Assembly (NCBI RefSeq): GCF_001189845.1
Contig: NZ_LFLZ01000054.1
Span: 1 to 62,395 of the forward strand
DNA: 62,395 nucleotides
From: Bradyrhizobium tropiciagri
GTDB lineage: Bacteria; Pseudomonadota; Alphaproteobacteria; Rhizobiales; Xanthobacteraceae
Reading direction: 5' to 3'
Under the pieces are notes generated by a model, which saw only the letters and a program-made list of their open reading frames with translations, did not search any database and was not told the origin of the DNA. The position numbers and the translations under genes are program-made. This document shows, in pieces, positions 1-9,239 of the stretch (the stretch's first letter is position 1; every line of letters starts with the position of its first letter).

Positions 1-116
1 GTGGGAGAGGTCGGATCGCATCGTCAGATGCGATGCGGGTGAGGGGTGACGCTCTCTCGTGGGACCTGAACCCCTCACCCGGCGCTTCGCGCCGACCTCT
101 CCCGATGGGAGAGGTG
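1..116. repeat. Intergenic palindromic repeat element
   Basis: The arms GGGAGAGGTCG (3-13) and CGACCTCTCCC (93-103) are complementary, and a second pair, GGGTGAGGGG (37-46) and CCCCTCACCC (71-80), nests inside. A small hairpin of GATGCGATG type sits near 15-36. This looks like one of the dispersed palindromic elements common between genes in Bradyrhizobium-type genomes. It lies just upstream of the FAD oxidoreductase gene and may be cut by the window edge. Confidence 0.6.
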
Positions 117-133
117 AAGCACGAGCTCCAATC

Positions 134-1426
134 ATGACCTCATCGACCCGCCTTCCTCTCCCACCCAGCCTCTACGCCGACACCGCCGTGGAAGCGACGC
201 CGACGCCACAGCTCACGACGGACAAGACCGTGCCGGTCGCGATCATCGGCGGCGGCTTCACCGGCCTGTCGACCGCGTTGCACCTCGCCGAGCAGGGCGT
301 GCTCGCGACCGTGCTGGAGGCACAGGAGCCGGGCTGGGGCGCATCCGGCAACAATGGCGGGCAGACCAATCCCGGGCTGAAGCACGATCCCGACCAGATC
401 GAGCAGGATTTCGGCACCGATCTCGGCCGCCGCATGATCGAGTTCTCCTACGGCACCACGAATTTCACGCATGATCTGATCCGCCGCTACCAGATCCCCT
501 GCGAGGCGCGGCAGAGCGGCACGCTGCGCGCCGCCTACAATGAGGCGAGCGCTGCGGCGATCGAGACCACGGCGAAGCAATGCATCCGGCGCGGCATGCC
601 CGTAAAACTGCTCAGCGCCGCCGAGCTGCGCGCGATGACCGGCAGCGACCGCTATCTCTGCGCGATGCTCGATGTGCGCGGCGGCGATTTGCATCCGCTG
701 AGCTACGCGCGGGGGCTGGCGCGCGCTGCGATCGGCGCCGGCGTTGCCGTCCATGGCGAGACGCCGGCGTTGTCGCTGCGCCGCGACGGCGGCCGCTGGC
801 GGATCGAAACTCCGCGCGCAATCGTGCACGCCGACAAGGTGCTGCTCGCGACCAACGGCTTTACCGATGATCTCTGGCCGGCGCTCCGCCGCACCATCGT
901 GCCGGTGTTCTCGTCGATCGCGGCCACCGCGCCGCTGTCCGACGAGGTCGCGCGTTCGATCATGCCGACGCGTCCGGTGCTCTACGAGAGCGGCCATATC
1001 ACGGTCTATTACCGCATCGACCAGCACAACCGGCTCCTGATGGGCGGCCGCGGGCCGATGCGCTGGATCAGCAAGCCGACTGACGTCGCCTATCTGATCC
1101 GCTACGCCGAGCGGCTGTGGCCGCGGCTCAAGGGCACGAGCTGGACCCATGGCTGGAACAGCCGTCTCGCCATCACCGCCGATCACTATCCGCATGTCCA
1201 CGAGCCCGCGGAGAACGTGCTGATCTCGCTCGGCTGCAACGGCCGCGGCGTCGCGCTTTCGACCGCGATGGGCGCGCAGCTCGCCCGCCGCCTGATCGGC
1301 GGTGCCAAGGCGGACATCGACATGCCCGTGACCGGCATCAAGCCGATCCCGATGCACGCCTTCTGGCGGGTCGGCGTCACCACGGCGGTGCTCACCGGGC
1401 GGGTGCGGGACAAGCTCGGGGTGTAG
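134..1426 (+). CDS. FAD-dependent oxidoreductase, PuuB-like (gamma-glutamylputrescine oxidase family)
   Basis: The 430-residue product is a DAO-fold flavoprotein. A dinucleotide-binding motif GGGFTG lies at residues 39-44, followed by the GWGASGNNGGQ stretch typical of PuuB-like amine oxidases, and a C-terminal GCNGRGVALSTAMG segment closes the FAD site. Such enzymes oxidise amines or amino acids such as gamma-glutamylputrescine, passing electrons to oxygen or a carrier. I start at the ATG at 134; an upstream in-frame GTG at 59 would run through the repeat element. No other putrescine gene is adjacent, so the substrate is open. A gamma-glutamyltransferase gene lies 1.6 kb away on the other strand, which may be coincidence. 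Confidence 0.85.
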   Translation: MTSSTRLPLPPSLYADTAVEATPTPQLTTDKTVPVAIIGGGFTGLSTALHLAEQGVLATVLEAQEPGWGASGNNGGQTNPGLKHDPDQIEQDFGTDLGRRMIEFSYGTTNFTHDLIRRYQIPCEARQSGTLRAAYNEASAAAIETTAKQCIRRGMPVKLLSAAELRAMTGSDRYLCAMLDVRGGDLHPLSYARGLARAAIGAGVAVHGETPALSLRRDGGRWRIETPRAIVHADKVLLATNGFTDDLWPALRRTIVPVFSSIAATAPLSDEVARSIMPTRPVLYESGHITVYYRIDQHNRLLMGGRGPMRWISKPTDVAYLIRYAERLWPRLKGTSWTHGWNSRLAITADHYPHVHEPAENVLISLGCNGRGVALSTAMGAQLARRLIGGAKADIDMPVTGIKPIPMHAFWRVGVTTAVLTGRVRDKLGV

Positions 1427-1487
1427 GCGATCGAAACCGGGGAGTGGTCGATCGGCGCGAATGACCCCGCAGCTGGCTTCCCAGACC

Positions 1488-1802
1488 TTACGCCGCCTTC
1501 GGGAATAACGGCCGGAAGAACGACCGATCATAGCGGGTGAAGCAGCCCGTCTCCTTGGCGAAAGCAATCGCTTTCTGCACGTCCGGATCGTCGGCGGAAT
1601 CCTTCCGGTATTGCTCGTAGGCGGCGAGGCTCGGAAAGCTGAACATCGCCAACGCGACGTCGCTCGCGCCTTCGGATGGCAGGAAGTAGCCGTGATGGAT
1701 ACCGCCGAACCGCGGCAGCAGCTCAAGCCACATTGCAGCATAGGCCTCGAAGTCGGCGAGCTTGCCCAGCCTGATCTCATAACGCAGGTAGCAGGTAATC
1801 AT
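1488..1802 (-). CDS. NIPSNAP family protein
   Basis: The product is about 104 residues. It begins MITCYLRYEI and has the single ferredoxin-like NIPSNAP domain, with the conserved hydrophobic pattern around GGIHHGYFLPSEG and FSFPSLAAYEQYR. NIPSNAP proteins are small, mostly dimeric, and generally of unknown biochemical role in bacteria. The start is the ATG at 1802; a longer in-frame reading to 1925 has low-complexity sequence unlike the family and overlaps a repeat. The gene is convergent with the upstream FAD oxidoreductase and stands alone. Confidence 0.85.
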   Translation of the reverse strand: MITCYLRYEIRLGKLADFEAYAAMWLELLPRFGGIHHGYFLPSEGASDVALAMFSFPSLAAYEQYRKDSADDPDVQKAIAFAKETGCFTRYDRSFFRPLFPKAA

Positions 1803-1985
1803 TCTTCGGTGCTCCAACCATCGTTGACCGAGGCTTCTCACTATAGCGCAACGATGGATTCGTGCCACGGGTGCGATCGGCACCCGGCTTTCCCTGCGCC
1901 CTCTGCTCGCAAAGCGGCGAAACAAGAGGCAAGACTCGGACAGTTCGTGTCGCGAGAATGCGAGGCCGTATCCCCATCCTGATAT

Positions 1986-2087
1986 GTCATCGCCCGGCTC
2001 GACCGGGCGATCCAGTACGCCGGGACCTCTCGGCTCAAGTACTGCTGTCTCTGGAATACTGGATCACCCGCCGGCGCGGGTGATGAC
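1986..2087. repeat. Nested inverted-repeat element
   Basis: The outer arms GTCATCGCCCG (1986-1996) and CGGGTGATGAC (2077-2087) pair with one mismatch, and inner arms ATCCAGTA (2010-2017) and TACTGGAT (2057-2064) pair perfectly. Two small GC hairpins sit within the outer arms. The arrangement is that of a dispersed intergenic palindrome. The stretch just before it (about 1862-1975) also resembles dispersed Bradyrhizobium intergenic sequence, and I see no gene in 1803-2138. Confidence 0.65.
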
Positions 2088-2138
2088 ACTGAACAAGGTG
2101 TTTGACAGTGTGACAGCGGAATCAGGGCGGAGCGCGCT

Positions 2139-2993
2139 CTACTCCGACGCCGGCCACCACGGATATTGGCTCGGCATGTCCTGCGACACCTTGCCCGGAA
2201 AGGCCGGCTTCCGCTTCTCGATGAAGGACTGCACGCCCTCGCGGACGTCGGCGTGGCCGCCGCGTTCGACTGACATCGGCTTGTCGATCGCGAGCAGTTC
2301 GAACGGATCCGGCGCGCCGGCGAAGCGCCAGAGCATCTGGCGGGTCAGTGCGACCGACACGGCCGAGGTCTCCGCCGTCATCTCGTGGGCAATCTGACGC
2401 GCCCGCTCCAGCAGGGCGTCCGGCTCGACCACTTCGCTGACGAGGCCGCCTTGCAGCGCCTCGTCCGCATCGAAGGTGCGGCCGGAGAGGCACCAGCGCA
2501 GCGACTGCGGCAGGCCGACGAGCTTTGGCAGGAACCAGGCACTACCCGCCTCCGGCACCAGCCCGCGACGCGCGAAGATGAAGCCGATCTTGGCGCCGCG
2601 AGACGCGATGCGGATATCCATCGGCAGCGTCATGGTGATGCCGACGCCGACCGCAGCGCCGTTGATCGCGGCGATCGAAGGTTTCCGGCAGTTGAAGATC
2701 GCCTCAACGAAGCGGCCGCTGCGCTGGCCGGCGCTTGCGAACACGCCTGCGCCGTGGCTGCCGGAGGTGTCGAAGCTATTGGCGCCGCCGGAGACGTCGG
2801 CGCCGGCGCAGAACGCACGGCCCGCGCCGGTGACGATGATCGCGCGGACATTGTCGTCCTCGTCAGCGCGCTGGAAGGCGTCGGCGATCTCCGCGCCCAT
2901 CGTCCCGGTATAGGCGTTGAGCTTGTCGGGGCGGTTGAGCGTGACGATTATCAGGGAGCCGTCGACGTCGCATGTGATCTGTTCGTAGTTCAT
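2139..2993 (-). CDS. Enoyl-CoA hydratase/isomerase family protein
   Basis: The 284-residue crotonase-fold protein shows the oxyanion-hole segment GAGRAFCAGADVSGG at residues 56-70 and a second loop, AAVGVG, near 115. An insertion of roughly 20 residues follows the first loop and lengthens the protein relative to typical 255-265-residue members. The region GLVPEAGSAWFLPKLVG carries a PEAG motif where isomerase-type members carry an acidic residue. It could hydrate or isomerise an enoyl-CoA; the exact substrate is not readable. It lies 45 bases downstream of the gamma-glutamyltransferase gene on the same strand, so co-transcription is possible. Confidence 0.85.
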   Translation of the reverse strand: MNYEQITCDVDGSLIIVTLNRPDKLNAYTGTMGAEIADAFQRADEDDNVRAIIVTGAGRAFCAGADVSGGANSFDTSGSHGAGVFASAGQRSGRFVEAIFNCRKPSIAAINGAAVGVGITMTLPMDIRIASRGAKIGFIFARRGLVPEAGSAWFLPKLVGLPQSLRWCLSGRTFDADEALQGGLVSEVVEPDALLERARQIAHEMTAETSAVSVALTRQMLWRFAGAPDPFELLAIDKPMSVERGGHADVREGVQSFIEKRKPAFPGKVSQDMPSQYPWWPASE

Positions 2994-3038
2994 GACGGCC
3001 CTCCCGAGATTGTTGTTGTTATGCGCGCCGTGACCTTC

Positions 3039-4628
3039 TCACCGCTCCGCGATTGCATCGCTCCACGGATGAAACGGCTCGGTGGCGCCGCTGTTTGTCG
3101 TGCCATCGCGCAGCACGATGCTGGGGCAGGCGAACTTCTTCGGCTGGGTCTGGATGCGTGCCTCCTCATAGTCGAAGCGGCCGCGCAGCGCCTCGCGCAC
3201 AGCCTGCGGCAGGCGGACATCGCCGATCACCACCGCGCCCTCGCTGGCGTCGATGCGTGGCTGATGGATCGCGGCGTCGAGATCCATGCCGAAATCCATC
3301 ACGAAGGAGAGCAGCTGCGACACCGCGGGCAGGATGCGGCGGCCGCCGGATGCGCCCACAGCAAGCGTGCGGCCGTCGGCGGCCTGCGCCACGACGGGTG
3401 TGTAGTTGGTCAGGCAACGCTTGCCGGGCGCGAGCGAGTTCGGGACGCCTTGCGCCGGATCGAACCACATGATGCCGTTGTTCATGGTGAGGCCGGTGTT
3501 CGGCGTCACGAATTTCGAGCCGAAAGTCGACAGCAGGGTCTGCGTCACCGCGGCCATGTTGCCGTCGCGGTCGACCGCGGAGAAATGCGTGGTGCAGGAT
3601 GGGGCGACCGCCTCGGCGCCGAGCGCGCGGCGGCCGTCGACATCGCCCATGTCCTTCAGCCGCTCGCGATAGGCGGCTTGCAGCGCCTCGGCATAGGCTG
3701 CATAGGCCACAGCGTCCGGACCGCCCTGCGCGGGCGCAAGCGCCTTCTGCAGGAGACCGAGCGTGCGCGCCATGGTGGGTCCCGCGGTCAGTTCCGGCGT
3801 CGCATAGACCGTGCCGCCGCGATAGGGAATCTTGAGCGGCTCGCGCAGATGGGCGCGGAAGGCGGCGAGATCGCGCACCGACAGCGCGCCGCCGGCGGCC
3901 TGGATATCGTCGGCGATGCTGCGCGCCAGGTCACCCTCGTAGAAATCGCGCGGCCCCGCCGCGGCAAGCTGCGCCATCGTTGCCTTCAGCGCGTCCTGCG
4001 GCATGCGGACCATAGACTTGATGCCCCATTGCGCATTCGGCGGCAGGCCATCCAGCAGATACGCCGCGGCGCTGGCGGGATACCGCCGCAGATCGGCAGC
4101 GGAGCTTGCGATCATCCCGGTGGTCCACCAATCGACCAGCAGGCCTTCGCCGGCGAGCTTGACGCTCGGCGCCAGCAGATCCTTCCAGGGCATTCTGGCG
4201 TGACGGCGATGCGCCTCCTCCATGCCGGCAACGACGCCGGGCACCGCGATCGAGCCCGGGCCGTGCAGGTTGCGGTCGTCCTTGACGCGGGCCCAGGGGA
4301 ACAGGTCGGAGGCCGCGCCGCCGGTCAGCGGATAATCCTCCAGGCGCAGGCCGTCGGGCGCGCGCATGCCGTAGTCGATCACCTCGACGCGGTTCTCCTT
4401 GGCGCGATACAGCACCATCGCGCCGCCGCCGCCGGCGCCGCTCATCCACGGCTCCAGCACGCCAAGGGCAAAGGTGGTTGCGATCGCGGCGTCGACGCAA
4501 TCGCCGCCCGCCGCCAAGACCTCCGCGCCGACTTCGGCCGCCTTGCGCGACTGCGCTGCGACGATGCCACCCTTGGCGCTGACGGCCGGCTTGCGGATCA
4601 CTTGCGAGTTGGAGAACTGGTCGGACAT
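3039..4628 (-). CDS. ggt: Gamma-glutamyltransferase family protein
   Basis: The 529-residue product has the autoprocessing site CTTHFSAVDRDGN. The first Thr (about residue 346) should be the nucleophile that starts the small subunit. The N-terminal part has the usual GGNA-type sequence, here AAGGDCVDAAIATTFALGVLEP, and a Gly-rich GAGGGGAM stretch. Small-subunit features include LAPGKRCLTNYTPVV and GASGGRRI. The family cleaves gamma-glutamyl bonds of glutathione and other gamma-glutamyl compounds, or acylates related substrates. I see no signal peptide, so a cytoplasmic location or a specialised acylase-like role is possible. A divergent PaaG-like crotonase starts 105 bases away. Confidence 0.87.
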   Translation of the reverse strand: MSDQFSNSQVIRKPAVSAKGGIVAAQSRKAAEVGAEVLAAGGDCVDAAIATTFALGVLEPWMSGAGGGGAMVLYRAKENRVEVIDYGMRAPDGLRLEDYPLTGGAASDLFPWARVKDDRNLHGPGSIAVPGVVAGMEEAHRRHARMPWKDLLAPSVKLAGEGLLVDWWTTGMIASSAADLRRYPASAAAYLLDGLPPNAQWGIKSMVRMPQDALKATMAQLAAAGPRDFYEGDLARSIADDIQAAGGALSVRDLAAFRAHLREPLKIPYRGGTVYATPELTAGPTMARTLGLLQKALAPAQGGPDAVAYAAYAEALQAAYRERLKDMGDVDGRRALGAEAVAPSCTTHFSAVDRDGNMAAVTQTLLSTFGSKFVTPNTGLTMNNGIMWFDPAQGVPNSLAPGKRCLTNYTPVVAQAADGRTLAVGASGGRRILPAVSQLLSFVMDFGMDLDAAIHQPRIDASEGAVVIGDVRLPQAVREALRGRFDYEEARIQTQPKKFACPSIVLRDGTTNSGATEPFHPWSDAIAER

Positions 4629-4732
4629 GGCGTTGCTTTCGCTGTTCTTGTTGCGGGTGGGGCACGTTGGCGTAGCATGTCAGGCATGGCACTGTCAGTG
4701 CAACACCAAGAACCAATTTCAGGAAGCGGAAA

Positions 4733-5506
4733 ATGAGCAGTGTGAAGCGCGAGCGGGACGGCAAGGTCGGCATCCTGACGCTGAACGATCCGGCCAGCCT
4801 GAACGCGATGACGCCGGAACTGCTCGGCGATCTCGCGCGCGCGATCGGCGAGATGGGTGTCGACCCCGGTATTCGCGCCCTGATCCTGACCGGGGAGGGG
4901 CGCGGCTTCTGCTCCGGGCAGAATCTCAAGGCGTTCAACTCGCTCGGCGACAACATCTATGTCGGCGTGATGAAGCACTATTGGCCGGCGCTGCAGGCCT
5001 TGCGCGAGTGCCAGATGCCGGTGGTGGTCGCGGTCAACGGCGTCGCGGCCGGCGGCGGCTTCAGCCTTGCGATGTCCGGCGACATCATCCTGGCCGCGCG
5101 CTCGGCGAGCTTCATCCAGGTGTTCAGCCGGATCGGGCTGGTGCCCGACCTCGGCTCGACCTGGCTGCTGCCGCGCCTGATCGGGCGCCAGCGCGCGCTC
5201 GACCTGATGCTGCTGAACGAGCCGCTGTCGGCCGAGCGGGCCAAGGAGTGGGGATTGGTGCGCGACGTCGTCGATGACGCGAAGCTGCTCGACGAGGCAA
5301 AAGTGCTCGCCGGCCGCCTCGCCGACGGCCCGACCCGCGCGCTGGTCGCGACACGGCAGCTGCTCGAGGAGAGCGAGCACGCGAGCTACGCCGAGCAGTT
5401 CCGCCGCGAGATCGAGCTTCAGCAGGTGATCCGCGAAAGCGCCGACGCGCAGGAAGGCCGCAAGGCCTTCGTCGAGAAGCGCAAGGCCCAGTTCATGGGG
5501 CGCTAG
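4733..5506 (+). CDS. Enoyl-CoA hydratase/isomerase, PaaG-like
   Basis: The 257-residue crotonase-fold protein has an oxyanion loop GFCSGQNLKAF at residues 58-68 and AAGGGF at 105-110. The segment FSRIGLVPDLGSTWLLPRLIG (131-151) closely resembles PaaG, the ring-epoxide isomerase of phenylacetate degradation, including the acidic residue at about D139. The C-terminal EGRKAFVEKRKAQF is typical of crotonases. No other paa gene is nearby, so I do not transfer the paaG name. It is divergent from the gamma-glutamyltransferase gene, and the two may share the 4629-4732 promoter region. Confidence 0.87.
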   Translation: MSSVKRERDGKVGILTLNDPASLNAMTPELLGDLARAIGEMGVDPGIRALILTGEGRGFCSGQNLKAFNSLGDNIYVGVMKHYWPALQALRECQMPVVVAVNGVAAGGGFSLAMSGDIILAARSASFIQVFSRIGLVPDLGSTWLLPRLIGRQRALDLMLLNEPLSAERAKEWGLVRDVVDDAKLLDEAKVLAGRLADGPTRALVATRQLLEESEHASYAEQFRREIELQQVIRESADAQEGRKAFVEKRKAQFMGR

Positions 5507-5518
5507 AGTTTGGCTACG

Positions 5519-6538
5519 CTAATGCTCGCCAATCGCAATCGCGATCTTGCCGAAATGCGCGCCGCTCGCCATGTGGGCGAACGCGTCCCTGACCTCATCG
5601 AACGCAAACACCTTGTCGATCACGGGCTTGACGCCGTGCATGCTGATGCCGTCGCACAGCGCCTGCAGATCCTCGATCGAGCCGACGGTGACGCCCTGCA
5701 GCCGCTGCTGCTGCATCACCATCAGCGGCAGCCTGGAGTCGGACGAGGCGGGGCCGGCGAGCACGCCGATGAAGGCGATCGTGCCGCCGATCCTGGTGGC
5801 ACGGATCGACTCGTTGAGCGTGCCGACGCCGCCGACCTCGACGACGAGGTCGACGCCGCGCCCGGTCAGCTCGCGCGCCTTCTTGCCCCAGTCGGGCGTG
5901 GTCTTGTAGTTGAGCGTGACATCGGCGCCGAGCTGTTTCAGCCGCGCGATCTTGGCGTCGCTGGAGGAGGTGGCGATGACGCGGGCGCCGCACATCTTGG
6001 CGAATTGCAGCGCGAACAGCGAGACGCCGCCGGTGCCCTGGGTCAGCACCGTCTGTCCCGGCTTGATGTCGCCGAGCTTGACCACCGCGCTCCACGCCGT
6101 GAGGCCGGCGCATGGCAATGCCGCAGCCTCGATGTCGCTGAGATGGTCCGGCGTGCGCACCAGCGCGTGCTCCGGGAAGACGCGGTACTCAGTCAGCACG
6201 CCGTCGACGCTGCCGCCGAGTGCCGCGCGCATCCGCGCCTCGCTCGGCTCGCCGCCGAGCCAGCTTTCGAAGAAGCTGCCGGTCACGCGATCGCCGGGTG
6301 CGAAACTTCTCACTCCAGGGCCGACCGACTCGACGACGCCGGCACCGTCGGAGACCGGTACCAGCGGAAATTTCTGTCGCGAGCCGTAGCCACCCTTGAC
6401 CGTGAGCAGGTCGCGATAGTTCAGCGTCGCCGCCTTCAGCCGCACAAGGACTTCGCCGTGGCCGGCCTGCGGAACCGGCTTGTCGACCAGCGTAAGCGCG
6501 TCGACGCCGCCGGGGCCTTGCAACTCATAACATTTCAC
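5519..6538 (-). CDS. NAD(P)H-dependent quinone oxidoreductase / MDR alcohol dehydrogenase family protein
   Basis: The 339-residue product is a medium-chain reductase. The N-terminal GroES-like part contains GHGEVLVRLKAATLNYRDLL, and the Rossmann motif is TQGTGGVSLFALQFAKM followed by ATSSSDAKIARLKQLGAD. The segment PCAGLTAWSAVV is characteristic of this branch. Such enzymes reduce quinones or enals, or oxidise alcohols, with NADPH. I choose the GTG at 6538 because GGAGGAGA lies at ribosome-binding distance; an ATG further upstream (6604) would add Arg-rich sequence not expected in the family. The gene ends 13 bases from the convergent crotonase gene. Confidence 0.85.
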   Translation of the reverse strand: MKCYELQGPGGVDALTLVDKPVPQAGHGEVLVRLKAATLNYRDLLTVKGGYGSRQKFPLVPVSDGAGVVESVGPGVRSFAPGDRVTGSFFESWLGGEPSEARMRAALGGSVDGVLTEYRVFPEHALVRTPDHLSDIEAAALPCAGLTAWSAVVKLGDIKPGQTVLTQGTGGVSLFALQFAKMCGARVIATSSSDAKIARLKQLGADVTLNYKTTPDWGKKARELTGRGVDLVVEVGGVGTLNESIRATRIGGTIAFIGVLAGPASSDSRLPLMVMQQQRLQGVTVGSIEDLQALCDGISMHGVKPVIDKVFAFDEVRDAFAHMASGAHFGKIAIAIGEH

Positions 6539-6737
6539 GGGACGTCTCCTCCGCGTTCTTGTCTTGGGCTGCCCACCCGGCGCCGCCGCACATGCACCGA
6601 GCATATGTCAGGCTTGCCGCGCGTGGCCATAGCGCCCGAAGCTGCCGATGGAACTGCGCCCATGCCCGAACAACTTGGCGCTGCCGAAGAATACCGCCAA
6701 TCTGTGCCGCTGATGAAGTGACCGGGCGGAGGTGACC

Positions 6738-7607
6738 ATGGCTGCCTTGCTTGAGACGAAACGCGATCCGATCGCCACGCTCGCACGCAGCGTAGCTCGC
6801 GTGCTGCTCGCCGCTGCGTTGACTTGTTGCGGTATCGCGATGGCGGCCGTCGACGACAGCCTCTACCGCGCGCAGACCGTCGTCACCGGCCAGGGCGAGC
6901 CGAACCGCATCATCGGCTTCGGTGCATGTCTGGAGGACGTTCTGATCAAGGTCTCCGGTCAGCCGATGCTGGCAAGCGACCGCCGTCTCGCAGGCTACAA
7001 GTCAAAGGCCAAGGAGTTCGTCAGCAGTTTCGACTATCACGACCAGTATGCCGGCAAGCCGCATCACGACGAGCAGGGCACCCGCGACCGGCCCTACGAC
7101 CTGACGGTGGCGTTCGACGAGACCAGGATCGACGGCATTCTCGGCAAGCTCGGGCTCAAGCCGTGGCGATCGCAGCGGCCGGCGCTCGGCGTCTTCGTCG
7201 AGATGCTGCACGGCCCGAAGGACTATATCGTCACCTCGGACGGCACGCAGTCCGATTTGCAGCGCGATGCACTCGCGGCTGCCGCCGGCAAGCGCGGCAT
7301 GCGCTTCGTGCTGCCGGATACGGCCGCGTTGACGCGCGCCAGCATATCCGCGACGGAACTCCTGAAGACGCAACCGGCGAAGCTGAGTTCGATCGTGGCG
7401 CCGCAAGGTGGCGAGGCCATCCTGGTCGGGCAACTGGTCTGGGATGACAAGGACCTCGGCTGGGCCACGCAATGGCGGATGGCCTGGCACGGCCGGGACT
7501 ACAAATGGCAGTTCCGCGGCGTCACCTTCGATGAAGCCTTCCGCCGCGGCGTCGGCGGCGCCGCGCAGGTGCTGTCCGGCAATGGCGATCCGGGGCGATC
7601 GAAATGA
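6738..7607 (+). CDS. DUF2066 domain-containing exported protein
   Basis: The product (289 residues from the ATG at 6738) starts with a basic stretch and a hydrophobic segment, LLAAALTCCGIAMAA, that looks like a signal peptide, so the protein is probably exported. The mature part carries DUF2066 features: YRAQTVVTGQGEPNR near the start, LVGQLVW in the middle and WRMAWHGRDYKWQFRGVTFDEAFRRG near the end. The function of the family is unknown. GGAGG at 6728-6732 supports ATG 6738 over the in-frame GTG at 6732. The gene is convergent with the following AraC regulator (29 bases apart). Confidence 0.82.
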   Translation: MAALLETKRDPIATLARSVARVLLAAALTCCGIAMAAVDDSLYRAQTVVTGQGEPNRIIGFGACLEDVLIKVSGQPMLASDRRLAGYKSKAKEFVSSFDYHDQYAGKPHHDEQGTRDRPYDLTVAFDETRIDGILGKLGLKPWRSQRPALGVFVEMLHGPKDYIVTSDGTQSDLQRDALAAAAGKRGMRFVLPDTAALTRASISATELLKTQPAKLSSIVAPQGGEAILVGQLVWDDKDLGWATQWRMAWHGRDYKWQFRGVTFDEAFRRGVGGAAQVLSGNGDPGRSK

Positions 7608-7636
7608 GCCCGCGCAGGCGCGGCGGCCGGTTCGGT

Positions 7637-8596
7637 CTAACCGGCGTAGCCGAGCGTCTGCGACGGATACTCCCCGAACATCGCGCGGTAGTATTGCGAG
7701 AAACGCCCGAGTTCGATGAAGCCCTGTTCGATCGCAACCTTGGAAACGGTGGTCTGCTCCGGCCGGCTTTCGCGCAGGATCGAACGGATCATGCAGAGCC
7801 GCTTGTAGCGCAGGAACGTCACCGGGCCGACGCCGAACACCTCGTGGAAGGCGCGGTGCAGGCTGCGTCGCGACAGCCGAAGCTCGGTGCAGATTTCCGA
7901 GACATGGACCGGGCGGGCGCCCGCGGCGTGCAGATAGTCCTCGACGTCGCGCACCAGCTTCATCGCCGACGGCAGATAGCTGGTTCCGTCTGATGGCAGC
8001 GAGGTGACAACCGTCGCGGTCACGCAGTCGATGATCGCGCGCTTCCAGAATTCGGCCGACGCCTCCGACAGCGCGTCCGGATACCGGGCGAGATGCGAGA
8101 TGATCTGCGGCAGCCGGTCGGCGGCGCTCATGCCGATGGCCGGGTCGGCGCGAAAGTGGTTCTTCGCCTGCCATGTTTCGGCGTCGGCGAGCCGCGGCTC
8201 ACCGCCGAACAGGTCGGGAAGATCGGCCATGTCGAAGCGAATAGCCGCATAGGATGAGGCCCGGTGAAACACCCCGTCGTGCTCGACCGACGGAGGAATC
8301 ACCAGCACGTCGGCCGGCTGCATGTCGAAAGCCCAATGCGTGACGCGGTCCGACGCATGGAGCAGCATTCCGATGATCAGCTTGTCGTCGGCGGACGTGC
8401 GCTGGGTGCGGACCCCGACATTGAACGCACCGATGCTGAGCGAAAAGTCGCCGATCCCGACGTGAGACAAGGTGCCGCGCAGCTTGCCGCGCTCGAGCTG
8501 CATGACTTCGACATGCGAGCCTTTGACGGCGTCGTGGAGCCCCTCGAAGCCGTCAAGCTCGCCGGTGTGAACCGACAGGTGCTTGCCCATATCCAT
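7637..8596 (-). CDS. AraC family transcriptional regulator
   Basis: The 319-residue protein has a C-terminal AraC/XylS double helix-turn-helix: the first helix-turn-helix is around LRLSRRSLHRAFHEVFGVGPVTFLRYKRL and the second ends with FIELGRFSQYYRAMFGEYPSQTL. The N-terminal part is an effector or dimerisation domain with no cupin signature I can name. The ATG at 8596 is preceded by GGGAAG; a longer reading to 8737 is possible but its N-terminus is Arg/Ser-rich. No obvious divergent target lies upstream, so the regulated genes cannot be read from context. The 8597-8812 interval shows no gene. Confidence 0.85.
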   Translation of the reverse strand: MDMGKHLSVHTGELDGFEGLHDAVKGSHVEVMQLERGKLRGTLSHVGIGDFSLSIGAFNVGVRTQRTSADDKLIIGMLLHASDRVTHWAFDMQPADVLVIPPSVEHDGVFHRASSYAAIRFDMADLPDLFGGEPRLADAETWQAKNHFRADPAIGMSAADRLPQIISHLARYPDALSEASAEFWKRAIIDCVTATVVTSLPSDGTSYLPSAMKLVRDVEDYLHAAGARPVHVSEICTELRLSRRSLHRAFHEVFGVGPVTFLRYKRLCMIRSILRESRPEQTTVSKVAIEQGFIELGRFSQYYRAMFGEYPSQTLGYAG

Positions 8597-8812
8597 GCTT
8601 CCCACGGCGGAATCGTGAACGGAATTCTTGCCGGTTTTGCTCGGGAAGGCAACGCGGACGACGGCGCGGAATTGACGGGGCGGGGACGTCGTTTTGGCAG
8701 ACCGCGCATATTGGCGCGGGGCTGGCACAAAGTGCATATCAGCCGCTGCGTGGCGGGCAATCGTTTGATCCTAAAGCGAAATGCGCAGCTTTTGGCCGCG
8801 CCTGGCCGATCG

Positions 8813-9093
8813 TTAGGCCGCCATCAAGTGCTCGAGCGCAACCGCCTGCTCGCGGGTCTGGAATGCGATGGCGGTGTGCGTGAAACCGGTCGAGGCCTGG
8901 GTCTGCGCGATGTGATTGAGGACCTCGTTGCCCTTGACCACATGAAGGTCCATTCCGGGGCGGCCGGGAAAATGCCGAGCACGACGTCATAGGCGTCGAC
9001 GATGGCCTTCAAGGCGCCGCCCTTGTCTTCCGATGCGTCGATGAAGATACGAACATCCGCGGCGATACTACGAAGTTCGTCAAAGTCGATCAC
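8813..9093 (-). pseudogene. Small hypothetical gene with an apparent one-base frameshift
   Basis: Starting at the GTG at 9093 (GGGAGA upstream), the frame reads VIDFDELRSIAADVRIFIDA and on to AYDVVLG. After about 8974-8976 the coding character continues in a different frame, as HFPGRPGMDLHVVKGNEVLN and on to AVALEHLMAA, stopping at 8813. Restoring a single base near GGC/ATT joins the halves into one 93-residue protein. Both halves have normal Bradyrhizobium-like codon use. I recognise no family. It may be a real inactivating deletion or a sequencing or assembly error. Confidence 0.6.
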
Positions 9094-9239
9094 TGGAAGT
9101 CTCCCATACGCAACGCACTGATCGATCCTAGCTACAACTTGCTTACTGAAACATAAATTACGCCCGGGTTCCCTGTGCACTCACCGCCGCGTGACTCGTA
9201 TTTCGATCTGCGCGCTCGCCGTCGTCCCGGCCTGCCGCT

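Noticed and set aside
140..1780. A 546-codon open frame on the minus strand
   Set aside because: It runs antisense through the FAD oxidoreductase and in another frame of the NIPSNAP gene; it has no domain.
2385..4736. A 783-codon open frame on the plus strand
   Set aside because: It lies antisense to the crotonase and gamma-glutamyltransferase genes, is rich in Arg, Ala and Gly with no domain, and is a typical GC-rich shadow.
4733..5506. Calling this crotonase paaG
   Set aside because: The sequence is PaaG-like, but no other phenylacetate gene is present in the window.
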